A DNA stretch of 11,532 nucleotides. Source: an uncultured Gammaproteobacteria bacterium. GTDB lineage: Bacteria > Pseudomonadota > Gammaproteobacteria > Arenicellales > UBA868. A program made the translations under genes and the position numbers. The first letter of the stretch is position 1. Each line of letters begins with the position of its first letter. Below the pieces are notes generated by a model. It was not told where the DNA came from. It saw only the letters and a program-made list of their open reading frames with translations, and did no database searches. The DNA is taken from the NCBI GenBank assembly GCA_913051905.1, contig CAJXBY010000071.1:1-11532 (forward strand). The letters are read 5' to 3'. Positions 1 to 5,603 of this stretch are shown here, in pieces.

Positions 1-122
1 GGCCGGTCGCTCTCCTGCTGCGCACGGGTAATGACAGCCGCGCATTCGAATTTGGGATCGACTTCGCGTTCGACGATCTGTATGTGACCGGAGCCGATCC
101 AACGTTCTATAAGTTCTTTCAT
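1..122 (-). CDS. UbiD-family (prenylated-FMN) decarboxylase, N-terminal fragment
   Basis: Forty complete codons run from an ATG at 122 off the left edge with no stop. The peptide begins MKELIERWIGSGHIQIVERE and continues VDPKFECAAVITRAQQESDR. A short helical start, a strand, then VDPxFE-AAVxxR is the usual N-terminus of UbiD-type decarboxylases, where it precedes the LFENV segment. These enzymes use prenylated FMN from UbiX to (de)carboxylate unsaturated or aromatic acids in the cytosol. The catalytic Glu-Asp-Arg region is outside the window, so substrate and integrity cannot be judged. The start is 46 bp after the stop of the metal exporter on the same strand, with an AGGA-like sequence about 8 bases upstream, so it is probably the third gene of that unit. 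The family call rests on about 40 residues only. Confidence 0.6.
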   Translation of the reverse strand, partial: MKELIERWIGSGHIQIVEREVDPKFECAAVITRAQQESDR

Positions 123-144
123 GGTGAGATCCTGTAATGCCGTC

Positions 145-157
145 GCCCCTGTGGGGC
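145..157 (-). other. Small GC hairpin between exporter and UbiD-like gene
   Basis: A perfect 5-bp GCCCC/GGGGC stem with a 3-base loop lies in the 46-bp gap between two co-oriented minus-strand genes. No T-run follows on the minus strand, so it is not a normal intrinsic terminator. It could slow polymerase or protect an mRNA end; it may also be chance. Confidence 0.3.
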
Positions 158-168
158 AATCCTATGGT

Positions 169-1158
169 TCAACGCATGTCGAGAAAAGCAAAAAACGAGA
201 CTGTACCGATTATGGTTACCAGCAGAGCACCAACGGTGTTGCTCAGAGTTCTGAACCGGGCCACGGCGACGCCTCCGCCTGAGTTCTCAATGAACCGGGT
301 GGCGAATTGGCGCAGGAGGATGGTGGCGACACCGAGTATAGCGATGGTCAGCCCGATACCAGCCGACATGGCGGCGACCAGCAGAATTCCCGGGTAGATC
401 ATGTCGTTGGCAATGGCGTACAACATCACCAGTACAGCGCCAGGGCAGGGGATCATTCCGACCGCCAGCGCAATCAGTCCCCCTTCGGTGGCGTGGCTGG
501 CACCATGCGCATGGTCATGACCGTGTCCGTGGTGACGGTGATGATGATGTTTGTGGCTATGGTGATCATGACCGTGGTCGTGTGTATGGTTGTAGGTATG
601 GGTATGACCTCGGGACCCGCGTACGGCCTGATACAGCATGTAAACCCCTATCGCAGCGATGATCAGAAAACTGCCGGCTCGTACTCCAGGCACGTCGGCG
701 AGACCGATGCCAAGACTTGTTTTTAACAATATATCCGCGATCCAGACAATCACAACGGCAGCTATAACATGGACGACTGCCATCTGGAGGGCCATGACCA
801 GACCCCTTAGAACAAACACCTCGCGCCCCATGAAATACGACATGATGACGAATTTGCCGTGGCCCGGCCCCAGCGCATGGGCCATGCCATAAAGAAAAGC
901 AACACCGAGTCCGAGGAAGAAGGCCGCGAACGAATGCCCGGTTTCCAGGGCCCGCATGTGTATCGCGACACCTGCGTTGACTTGGCGCTGAAATTGGATC
1001 AACGCATGCCAGGCATTGTCGATCAGCGCGACTCCGCTACCGTCGCCAGTTTCAAGTGTAGACGCAGCGGCGCTGAGACTGCTGAAGAGCAGACAAAGCA
1101 TGATTCCATAGCGTTTGTAGATAATCGCGGAACACCGCGTTTGGAACCAATCACTCAC
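169..1158 (-). CDS. NicO/RcnA-like nickel/cobalt transporter with His-rich loop
   Basis: This 329-residue inner-membrane protein of the NiCoT/NicO family moves Ni2+ or Co2+; RcnA-type members are exporters. Residues about 12-33 form a signal-like hydrophobic segment after basic residues. Further membrane segments lie at about 75-92, 118-142, 160-178, 224-246, 253-280 and 308-327. HALGPGHGK at 94-102 is the family metal-binding helix motif, and GMIPCPGAV at 234-242 is the second conserved motif. Between them the loop at 185-222 carries 20 histidines in 38 residues, typical of the RcnA branch. The GTG start at 1158 overlaps the upstream stop (GTGA) and gives a sensible N-terminus. An ATG at 1101 would begin directly at the hydrophobic segment and is the alternative. 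It is co-transcribed after the metallohydrolase. No RcnR-type operator was recognised. The direction of transport is inferred from family resemblance. Confidence 0.85.
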   Translation of the reverse strand: MSDWFQTRCSAIIYKRYGIMLCLLFSSLSAAASTLETGDGSGVALIDNAWHALIQFQRQVNAGVAIHMRALETGHSFAAFFLGLGVAFLYGMAHALGPGHGKFVIMSYFMGREVFVLRGLVMALQMAVVHVIAAVVIVWIADILLKTSLGIGLADVPGVRAGSFLIIAAIGVYMLYQAVRGSRGHTHTYNHTHDHGHDHHSHKHHHHRHHGHGHDHAHGASHATEGGLIALAVGMIPCPGAVLVMLYAIANDMIYPGILLVAAMSAGIGLTIAILGVATILLRQFATRFIENSGGGVAVARFRTLSNTVGALLVTIIGTVSFFAFLDMR

Positions 1159-1652
1159 GGTCGGGCACTTCGTCGGGTTTTATGGGGGTGATGGTAGATC
1201 CAGTTGGGGTCATAACGCAGCTTTGATTGGTTGGCGGCTTCACAGAGTTCCGGGATGGTGCTGATCGATTCCTGACTGAGCAGTGCGAACAAAACGCCTA
1301 CGAATTCAGCGCCGTGATGCGGATACTTGCGATCATCAACCAATGTGTGCGCGATCTCGTGCAGTACGATCACGGTCTGGCGCGCCCATCGGGGCAGGGT
1401 GATCAGGTTCTCGCCGAACGAGGCACCCGCATGGCGACGACCGCGGCCGTCTTTCACCTTGATCCTGGGGTTGTACTTACGGGCGAGTGTGGTGCACTCG
1501 GGCAGTGTCAGGTCTTGATTAAAAGGGTGTTTTTGCAGTCTGGCTTCTTCGAACCGGTACAGTTTCTGGCGCTGAAAGTCCCGCAGATTCGGGGGTGGTG
1601 GATTATTCGGCATCAGATGGCCGAACATATCCAGGCTGAGGTTGTCGAACAT
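1155..1652 (-). CDS. SprT-like HExxH zinc metallohydrolase, uncharacterised
   Basis: This 165-residue soluble protein has no signal peptide. HEIAH at 98-102 supplies two metal ligands and the catalytic Glu. Eleven residues later comes HGAEF (H113 the likely third ligand). HExxH followed by HGxxF is the arrangement of SprT-like and related small metallohydrolases. A Gly/Arg-rich hairpin (about 70-80) and a hydrophobic strand (84-97) precede the active site, as expected for a zincin core. The N-terminal 20 residues carry a NNPPPP run and the last 20 are basic and His-rich. No C-terminal zinc ribbon of the SprT type is present. The ATG at 1652 has a strong AAAAGGGG Shine-Dalgarno. It is first in the minus-strand unit with the metal exporter. 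The substrate is unknown: peptide, DNA-protein crosslink or other. Confidence 0.65.
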   Translation of the reverse strand: MFDNLSLDMFGHLMPNNPPPPNLRDFQRQKLYRFEEARLQKHPFNQDLTLPECTTLARKYNPRIKVKDGRGRRHAGASFGENLITLPRWARQTVIVLHEIAHTLVDDRKYPHHGAEFVGVLFALLSQESISTIPELCEAANQSKLRYDPNWIYHHPHKTRRSARP

Positions 1653-1660
1653 CGGTTAGA

Positions 1661-1668
1661 CCCCTTTT
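1661..1668 (-). promoter_or_regulatory. Strong ribosome binding site of the metallohydrolase
   Basis: AAAAGGGG on the minus strand ends 8 bases before the ATG at 1652. It is the clearest Shine-Dalgarno in the window and fixes that start. Confidence 0.6.
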
Positions 1669-1691
1669 GATCTAGGCGGAGTTGCTATAAT
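1665..1691 (+). promoter_or_regulatory. Predicted sigma70-type promoter of the rodZ-like gene
   Basis: TATAAT at 1686-1691 is a perfect -10, preceded by TGC, which makes it an extended -10. The -35 is poor: TTTTGA at 1665-1670 with a 15-base spacer, consistent with an extended -10 promoter. Expected transcription start is near 1698, giving a leader of about 40 bases to the ATG at 1737. An AGGTAA ribosome site lies 6-7 bases before that start. Confidence 0.5.
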
Positions 1692-1715
1692 ACCCTCAGT
1701 TGTTCTCGTTAATAA
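1687..1715 (-). promoter_or_regulatory. Predicted promoter of the metallohydrolase-exporter unit, overlapping the divergent promoter
   Basis: On the minus strand TATTAT (1692 down to 1687) lies 17 bases after TTATTA (1715 down to 1710). The -10 uses the same A/T core as the plus-strand TATAAT, shifted by one base. Expected start is near 1680, with a leader of about 28 bases containing the strong AAAAGGGG site. Confidence 0.4.
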
Positions 1716-1736
1716 CTGTTTTTTCTAGGTAAAGCC

Positions 1737-2264
1737 ATGTCGACCGAACCGACCGTTGACGAAATACCCAGTCCGGGTGAGCAGCTTCGCAAAGCCAGGA
1801 TAGGCTATGGTTGGTCTCTTGGGGACGTCGCGGCCAATCTGAATCTGGACGTCGACGTCGTGCGGGCACTGGAGTCGGGTGATTATGCGGGATTACCGGA
1901 GCCGGCTTTTATACGGGGTTACCTGCGCGCCTATGCCCGGCTGATGGAAATGGACGACGTGAAGTTGCTCGGTAGCGAGAAGCCACAGACACACGCCCGT
2001 CTGGGTTCAGTCGTGCCGGTGATGGGCAGCGGGGAGTTGCTGGATAGCGGTAAACGCAAGAGCTGGCCCAGTTTTACCCAGAAACAAAAGTCCACCCACT
2101 ACCGCTCGACCATTGTGGTGTTGCTGGCGATTGCGGTTATTCTCGGTGCCTGGTGGTACAGCGGTATCCGGTTGACCAGTTTTATCGGCGATGCGGAAAA
2201 CAGCACCGATTCCGGGTCCAAGACGATCACGGTGCCACTGAACTCAACCGCAACCGGCGGTTAG
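1737..2264 (+). CDS. Short RodZ-like HTH/transmembrane protein
   Basis: This 175-residue inner-membrane protein has an N-terminal cytoplasmic Cro/C1-like HTH_25 domain at about 13-72. It includes PSPGEQLRKAR, a WSLGDVA helix and the RodZ signature LPEPAFIRGYLRAYARL at 53-69. A basic juxtamembrane stretch (about 106-123) and one membrane helix (about 124-143) follow, then only about 30 periplasmic residues. RodZ binds MreB through the HTH domain and helps set rod shape. Full RodZ is usually about 300 residues or more, with a periplasmic DUF4115 beta domain that is absent here. Only 40 bp separate the stop from a convergent gene, so a lost C-terminus is not simply downstream in another frame. 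The usual ispG and pilF-like neighbours are also absent. It may be a reduced RodZ or a RodZ-like regulator; the fold call is firm, the role is not. Confidence 0.75.
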   Translation: MSTEPTVDEIPSPGEQLRKARIGYGWSLGDVAANLNLDVDVVRALESGDYAGLPEPAFIRGYLRAYARLMEMDDVKLLGSEKPQTHARLGSVVPVMGSGELLDSGKRKSWPSFTQKQKSTHYRSTIVVLLAIAVILGAWWYSGIRLTSFIGDAENSTDSGSKTITVPLNSTATGG

Positions 2265-2266
2265 TC

Positions 2267-2293
2267 CGCCAAGGCCTGCTATCCGCTTTGGCG
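2267..2293. terminator. Possible bidirectional terminator hairpin
   Basis: CGCCAAGGC (2267-2275) pairs with GCTTTGGCG (2285-2293) as a 9-bp stem with one G·U pair and a 9-base loop. It sits in the 40-bp gap between convergent stops. Neither strand has a good T-run after it, so it may stop transcription weakly or only mark the 3' ends. Confidence 0.35.
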
Positions 2294-2304
2294 CCGGTCT
2301 GTTC

Positions 2305-3261
2305 TCAGGTGTTCAAAATGGCGGCGATGGTCTCACCGTCGATATTACCGCCGCTCACGATCACACCGATGCGGCCCGCCGCCGGTACTGCCTGGGACAG
2401 CAGTGCAGCTACGCCCAGTGCGCCGGAAGGCTCAACCACGATCTTCAGTTCGTGAAACAGATAGCGTACGGCATCGACAATCGCTTCTTCCGTGACCGTG
2501 CAGAAATCATCGACCAGTTTCTGAATCAGCGGGAAGGTGATCTGGCCCAGGGATTCAGTGCGGGTTCCGTCGGCGATCGTTTGCGGGTTGTCGACGCGTT
2601 GCAGCGTACCGGTCCTGAAAGACCGTGTGGCATCGTCCGCGAGTGCTGGTTCAACGCCGATGATCCGGCAATCGGGTTGAAGGTGGCGTGTGGAGATGGC
2701 GTTGCCGCCGAGCAGTCCGCCACCACCGCAGGGCACCAGCAGCATGTCGAGCGCACCGCTGTCCGCCAGCAGTTCCAGTGCTGCGGTTCCCTGTCCAGCG
2801 ATAACATGGGGATGATCGAATGGCGGAATCAAACTGTAACCGTGTTCGCGGGCGAGCTCGGCTGAAATATTCTCGCGTTTAGCAACGGCCGGGTCATAGT
2901 CCACGACGGTCGCGCCGTAACGTTCGGTCGCGGCGCGTTTGCGTACCGGCGCATTCTGCGGCATCACCACGGTGGTTTTAATGCCCAGCAGTTGTCCGCT
3001 CAGTGCCACAGCCTGGCCATGGTTGCCGGATGAGTGGGTGACGACTCCCCGGCCGCGCGCTTCGTCATCGAGCCGGCACATCGCATTCCACGCACCACGA
3101 AATTTGAAGGCACCGATACGCTGGAAGTTTTCACATTTCAGGTGTATTTCTGCGGCGACGTCGTCATCCAGGCGGGTCTGCGTGAGTACCGGCGTGCGGT
3201 GGGCATGACCGGCCAGGCGGTCAGCAGCGTCTTTGACGTCATCGAAGGTGGGCAGTCTCAT
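2305..3261 (-). CDS. Serine-racemase-like PLP serine/threonine dehydratase
   Basis: This 318-residue cytosolic fold-type II PLP enzyme has no C-terminal ACT domain. AFKFRGA at 51-57 contains the Schiff-base Lys53. SSGNHG at 77-82 binds the cofactor and includes Ser78, which aligns with the second catalytic base (Ser84) of mammalian serine racemase. GGGGLLGG at 179-186 cradles the PLP phosphate, VEPSGA lies at 277-282, and S303 of SGGN pairs with the pyridine nitrogen. E204, A208 and D210 keep the exact spacing of the serine-racemase Mg2+/Ca2+ site (Glu210, Ala214, Asp216 in the human enzyme). Likely activities are L-Ser/D-Ser racemisation plus Ser/Thr dehydration to 2-oxo acids and ammonia. 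A threo-3-hydroxyaspartate ammonia-lyase is the main alternative. The gene is transcribed alone, divergent from the esterase. Biosynthetic IlvA is unlikely given the length and the Ser in SSGNH. Confidence 0.85.
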   Translation of the reverse strand: MRLPTFDDVKDAADRLAGHAHRTPVLTQTRLDDDVAAEIHLKCENFQRIGAFKFRGAWNAMCRLDDEARGRGVVTHSSGNHGQAVALSGQLLGIKTTVVMPQNAPVRKRAATERYGATVVDYDPAVAKRENISAELAREHGYSLIPPFDHPHVIAGQGTAALELLADSGALDMLLVPCGGGGLLGGNAISTRHLQPDCRIIGVEPALADDATRSFRTGTLQRVDNPQTIADGTRTESLGQITFPLIQKLVDDFCTVTEEAIVDAVRYLFHELKIVVEPSGALGVAALLSQAVPAAGRIGVIVSGGNIDGETIAAILNT

Positions 3262-3350
3262 CAGGCAGTATCCAACGGGGTCTGGCTAAATTCGGCGCAA
3301 GTATAACGGAGCCTGGTCGATGGTCTGTGCCGTGCCCGGGCCCTGGCGGT

Positions 3351-3356
3351 TAGAAT
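3351..3356 (+). promoter_or_regulatory. Possible -10 element just before the esterase start
   Basis: TAGAAT at 3351-3356 ends 7 bases before the ATG at 3364. If used, transcription would begin at or next to the start codon, giving a leaderless mRNA. There is no clear -35 at the right distance. No Shine-Dalgarno is visible between 3340 and 3363, which fits the idea but does not prove it. The rest of the 102-bp divergent gap shows only a GCCCGGGC palindrome (3334-3341). Confidence 0.2.
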
Positions 3357-3363
3357 CCTGGGC

Positions 3364-4047
3364 ATGGCCGACAACGACCCCCAAGTGCTGGAGCTGGAAA
3401 CCGGGCCCGATCCGGTGTGTTCGATCATCTTTCTGCATGGGTTGGGTGCGGACTGCCACGATTTTGAGTCGTTGCCGCACATGCTGGATTTGCCTGTGGG
3501 TATTCCGATTCGGTTCGTGTTGCCCGATGCACCGATGCGGCCGATCACGATCAATAACGGTATGGTTATGCGCGGTTGGTACGACATAGGATTTGATATC
3601 GATCGCGGACTGTGTCCGGACGGGCTGGAGGATTCGGCGCGCATGATACGCACCCTACTCGACCGGGAAGAACAGCGCGGCGTTGCCGCAGAACGCATCC
3701 TGCTCGGCGGGTTCTCACAAGGCGGTGCGGTTTCGTTGTATCTGGGATTGCGCTACGAAAAAACACTCGGTGGCATCATCGGGTTGTCCACCTATATGCC
3801 GGCAACGCAGCTGTTCGCTGCGGAATCCCACCGTGCCAATCAGCACACCCCAATATTTCTGGCTCACGGGTTACACGACCCGGTACTCGCATTGCAACTG
3901 GCTGAGTCGAGCCGTGATTTACTGTCCGAACAAGGTTATGCGGTGAATTGGCATACGTACCCGATGCCGCATTCTCTGTGCCAGGAAGAAGTGACGGATC
4001 TGTCCGCCTGGCTCGGCCGTATTCTGACCGAACCGCCATCCGCCTAG
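3364..4047 (+). CDS. Carboxylesterase/phospholipase-like alpha/beta hydrolase
   Basis: This 227-residue protein is the usual size for the PF02230 carboxylesterase/lysophospholipase/acyl-protein thioesterase family; it has no signal peptide, so it is cytosolic. FLHGLGADCHDF at 23-34 is the oxyanion strand-loop. LPDAPMRPITINNG at 53-66 and MRGWYDI at 69-75 are family landmarks. GFSQGG at 116-121 carries nucleophile Ser118, GLHDPVL at 169-175 the acid Asp172, and MPHSLC at 201-206 the His203, so the triad is complete. These enzymes hydrolyse short- to medium-chain carboxylic esters; the natural substrate is unknown. The ATG at 3364 is the first in frame. No Shine-Dalgarno precedes it. Its stop shares a CTAG with the stop of the convergent TPR gene. 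Confidence 0.88.
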   Translation: MADNDPQVLELETGPDPVCSIIFLHGLGADCHDFESLPHMLDLPVGIPIRFVLPDAPMRPITINNGMVMRGWYDIGFDIDRGLCPDGLEDSARMIRTLLDREEQRGVAAERILLGGFSQGGAVSLYLGLRYEKTLGGIIGLSTYMPATQLFAAESHRANQHTPIFLAHGLHDPVLALQLAESSRDLLSEQGYAVNWHTYPMPHSLCQEEVTDLSAWLGRILTEPPSA

Positions 4048-4628
4048 ATCGCGTTTTCTTCGTCCTCGCGCCGCTGCCAGTCTTCTAGTTTCTGGACATA
4101 GCGGCGAATGTTGGCAATGTGCGGGTTGATCGACAGCGCTTTCTTGAAGGCCGCCAGCGCGCCAGAGTAATTTTCCTGGGCAATCGATACCAGTCCGAGC
4201 CCGGACCACGCACCGAAGTGGCGCGGCTCGAGCTGCAGTGTCTCCTTGATATCGTCTATGGACCGCTGGTACTCCCTGATGTGGTAATAAAGGGTGGCTC
4301 TTTTATTCCATCCTTCGGCGAATTCAGGGGCCATTTCGATGACCCGATCAAAGCTTTGCAGCGCCCTGCGGTAAGTGCTGTAGTTCAATGCGCGAATTCC
4401 GATTTGCATCAGCTGTGAGACTTCTGGATCGTCGTTCGCGGTCCAGCGTTGCCAGATCTCACGGGTGATGTTCGAGGCTTCTTCGTCGTCGGTGGTGATC
4501 GCCAGTCGCTCGAACAGGCCGTCGAGTGCGGGATCGTTCTGGTCTGCGGGACTGGCGAGCGAATACACCAGCAAAATCAGCACAGCGATTATTCGCCCGG
4601 TCAGTGGCCTGAGCGTTGAAGAAATCAT
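4044..4628 (-). CDS. Exported tetratricopeptide-repeat protein
   Basis: This 194-residue protein has an N-terminal signal peptide: basic residues at 7-12, a hydrophobic core at about 13-24 and a likely cleavage near SLASPA at 23-28. The mature part is probably periplasmic or membrane-attached, with no lipobox Cys. Three TPR units cover about 70-102, 103-136 and 137-170; conserved positions show in ALQSFDRVIEMAPEFAEGW and ALAAFKKALSINP. A short acidic/basic helix (176-192) ends the protein. TPRs hold partner proteins, and none can be named. The start overlaps the hisN stop as ATGA, so translation is probably coupled. Small TPR proteins of this kind, with a similar WNKRAT...HFGAWSGLGL pattern, are familiar in alpha- and gammaproteobacteria. 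Confidence 0.8.
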   Translation of the reverse strand: MISSTLRPLTGRIIAVLILLVYSLASPADQNDPALDGLFERLAITTDDEEASNITREIWQRWTANDDPEVSQLMQIGIRALNYSTYRRALQSFDRVIEMAPEFAEGWNKRATLYYHIREYQRSIDDIKETLQLEPRHFGAWSGLGLVSIAQENYSGALAAFKKALSINPHIANIRRYVQKLEDWQRREDEENAI

Positions 4629-5443
4629 GGAGCCACAGCCGGGTCGAGTCGTGCCAGTGCTTGTTCATGCAGTGCGGGGTTCGCGGTAGCCAGCACCTGG
4701 CGGCCCGCGAGCAGATCGAGTGGATTGCCCTGCCAGTCGGTGATCATGCCCCCGGCTCCTTCCACCACCGGCACCAGGGCGAGAAAATCATGCGGTGCCA
4801 TATTCGATTCGGCCACGAGTTCCACATGGCCGGCCGACAGTAAGCCGTAGGCATAGCAGTCGGCACCGAAAATGCGGAAACGGGTGGCAAGCGACAGGGC
4901 GTCAAAGCGTTGTCGTTCACTGTCTGAGAACATGTCGGGTGTGGTGGCATACAGTGTTGTGTCTGCCAGCGTGGTGGTGTCGCTGGTTCGGCACCGGGTG
5001 TGATTGCAGGTCGTGCCCCGGTCGGCATCGCCGACCCAGCGTTCCTTCAGCGCTGGGATTTCGATCACCCCCAGTACGGGCGTGCGCTCGTACAACAGCG
5101 CGATCAGCGAGCCGAACGTGGGTTTTCCGGTGATAAAGCTCTTGGTGCCATCGATAGGATCGACCACCCACGACCAAGGTGATTCCGTGTCCTTGGAGCC
5201 GAATTCTTCACCGATAAAACCGTGTGCGGGGTAAACGTCGGTGACCCGTTGACGCAGGGTTTGCTCGATCTCTCGATCGACTGCAGTGACGGGCGTATTA
5301 TCACTTTTGAATGCCACGTCTACTCCCTGTCGGAAATAACGAAGGGCGAGATCGCGGGCCGTGTCCGCAAGGTGTTCGGCAAAGCTGACGAGATCATCGC
5401 TGATCGTCGCAGTGGCAGAACCTCTGGGCGTATCGTCGGGCAT
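4625..5443 (-). CDS. hisN: Histidinol-phosphatase, inositol-monophosphatase type (HisN)
   Basis: This 272-residue cytosolic Mg2+-dependent phosphatase belongs to the inositol-monophosphatase superfamily. GEEFG at 78-82 gives metal ligand Glu79 and the adjacent Glu80. WVVDPIDGTKSFITGKPTFG at 92-111 holds Asp95 and Asp98, and MAPHDFLALVPVVEGAGG at 215-232 holds Asp219. The DGTKSFITGKPxFGxLIAL form and the HDFLALVPVVEGAGG form are characteristic of the HisN subgroup, which dephosphorylates L-histidinol phosphate in histidine synthesis. True inositol monophosphatase or CysQ are less likely alternatives. The first 16 residues are a weakly conserved extension. The only in-frame ATG nearby is at 5443, and it has no visible ribosome site. 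It heads a two-gene unit with the TPR protein and is divergent from the HAD gene. No other his gene is in the window. Confidence 0.85.
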   Translation of the reverse strand: MPDDTPRGSATATISDDLVSFAEHLADTARDLALRYFRQGVDVAFKSDNTPVTAVDREIEQTLRQRVTDVYPAHGFIGEEFGSKDTESPWSWVVDPIDGTKSFITGKPTFGSLIALLYERTPVLGVIEIPALKERWVGDADRGTTCNHTRCRTSDTTTLADTTLYATTPDMFSDSERQRFDALSLATRFRIFGADCYAYGLLSAGHVELVAESNMAPHDFLALVPVVEGAGGMITDWQGNPLDLLAGRQVLATANPALHEQALARLDPAVAP

Positions 5444-5456
5444 GGATTGCGCGGGT

Positions 5457-5485
5457 AAAGTATGGCCTGGTTCTTATTGTGCCAA
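5457..5485 (-). promoter_or_regulatory. Possible promoter of the hisN-TPR unit
   Basis: On the minus strand TTGGCA (5485 down to 5480, 5 of 6 consensus) is followed after 17 bases by TACTTT (5462 down to 5457, 3 of 6); the overlapping CATACT (5464-5459) is a 15-base alternative. The start would fall about 7-9 bases before the hisN ATG, giving a very short leader that matches the lack of a ribosome site. Confidence 0.3.
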
Positions 5486-5525
5486 GTGTAGTGCGGCTTA
5501 CCAAACTAAATCGAGGCCGTCTATC

Positions 5526-5554
5526 TTGAACGACACGCAGATAGGCGGTAACGT
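5526..5554 (+). promoter_or_regulatory. Possible promoter of the HAD-to-kinase operon
   Basis: TTGAAC (5526-5531) and TAACGT (5549-5554) are exactly 17 bases apart. The -10 is poor (3 of 6). The expected start near 5561 would leave a leader of about 43 bases with GGAG about 10 bases before the ATG at 5604. No operator palindrome was recognised in the 160-bp divergent gap. Confidence 0.25.
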
Positions 5555-5603
5555 TGTGCACGGCCGGGTTGGCCAGTCTATCAATAGCAGGAGACACCGA
5601 CGT

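Noticed and set aside
490..620. Apparent low-complexity repeat of GTG/ATG-type triplets on the plus strand.
   Set aside because: It is the reverse complement of the exporter's His/Asp/Gly-rich loop codons, not a tandem DNA repeat or CRISPR.
5361..5603. N-terminal extension of the HAD gene in frame.
   Set aside because: It would overlap hisN antisense by about 80 bases and add 81 residues before a canonical HAD start; the ATG at 5604 has a ribosome site.
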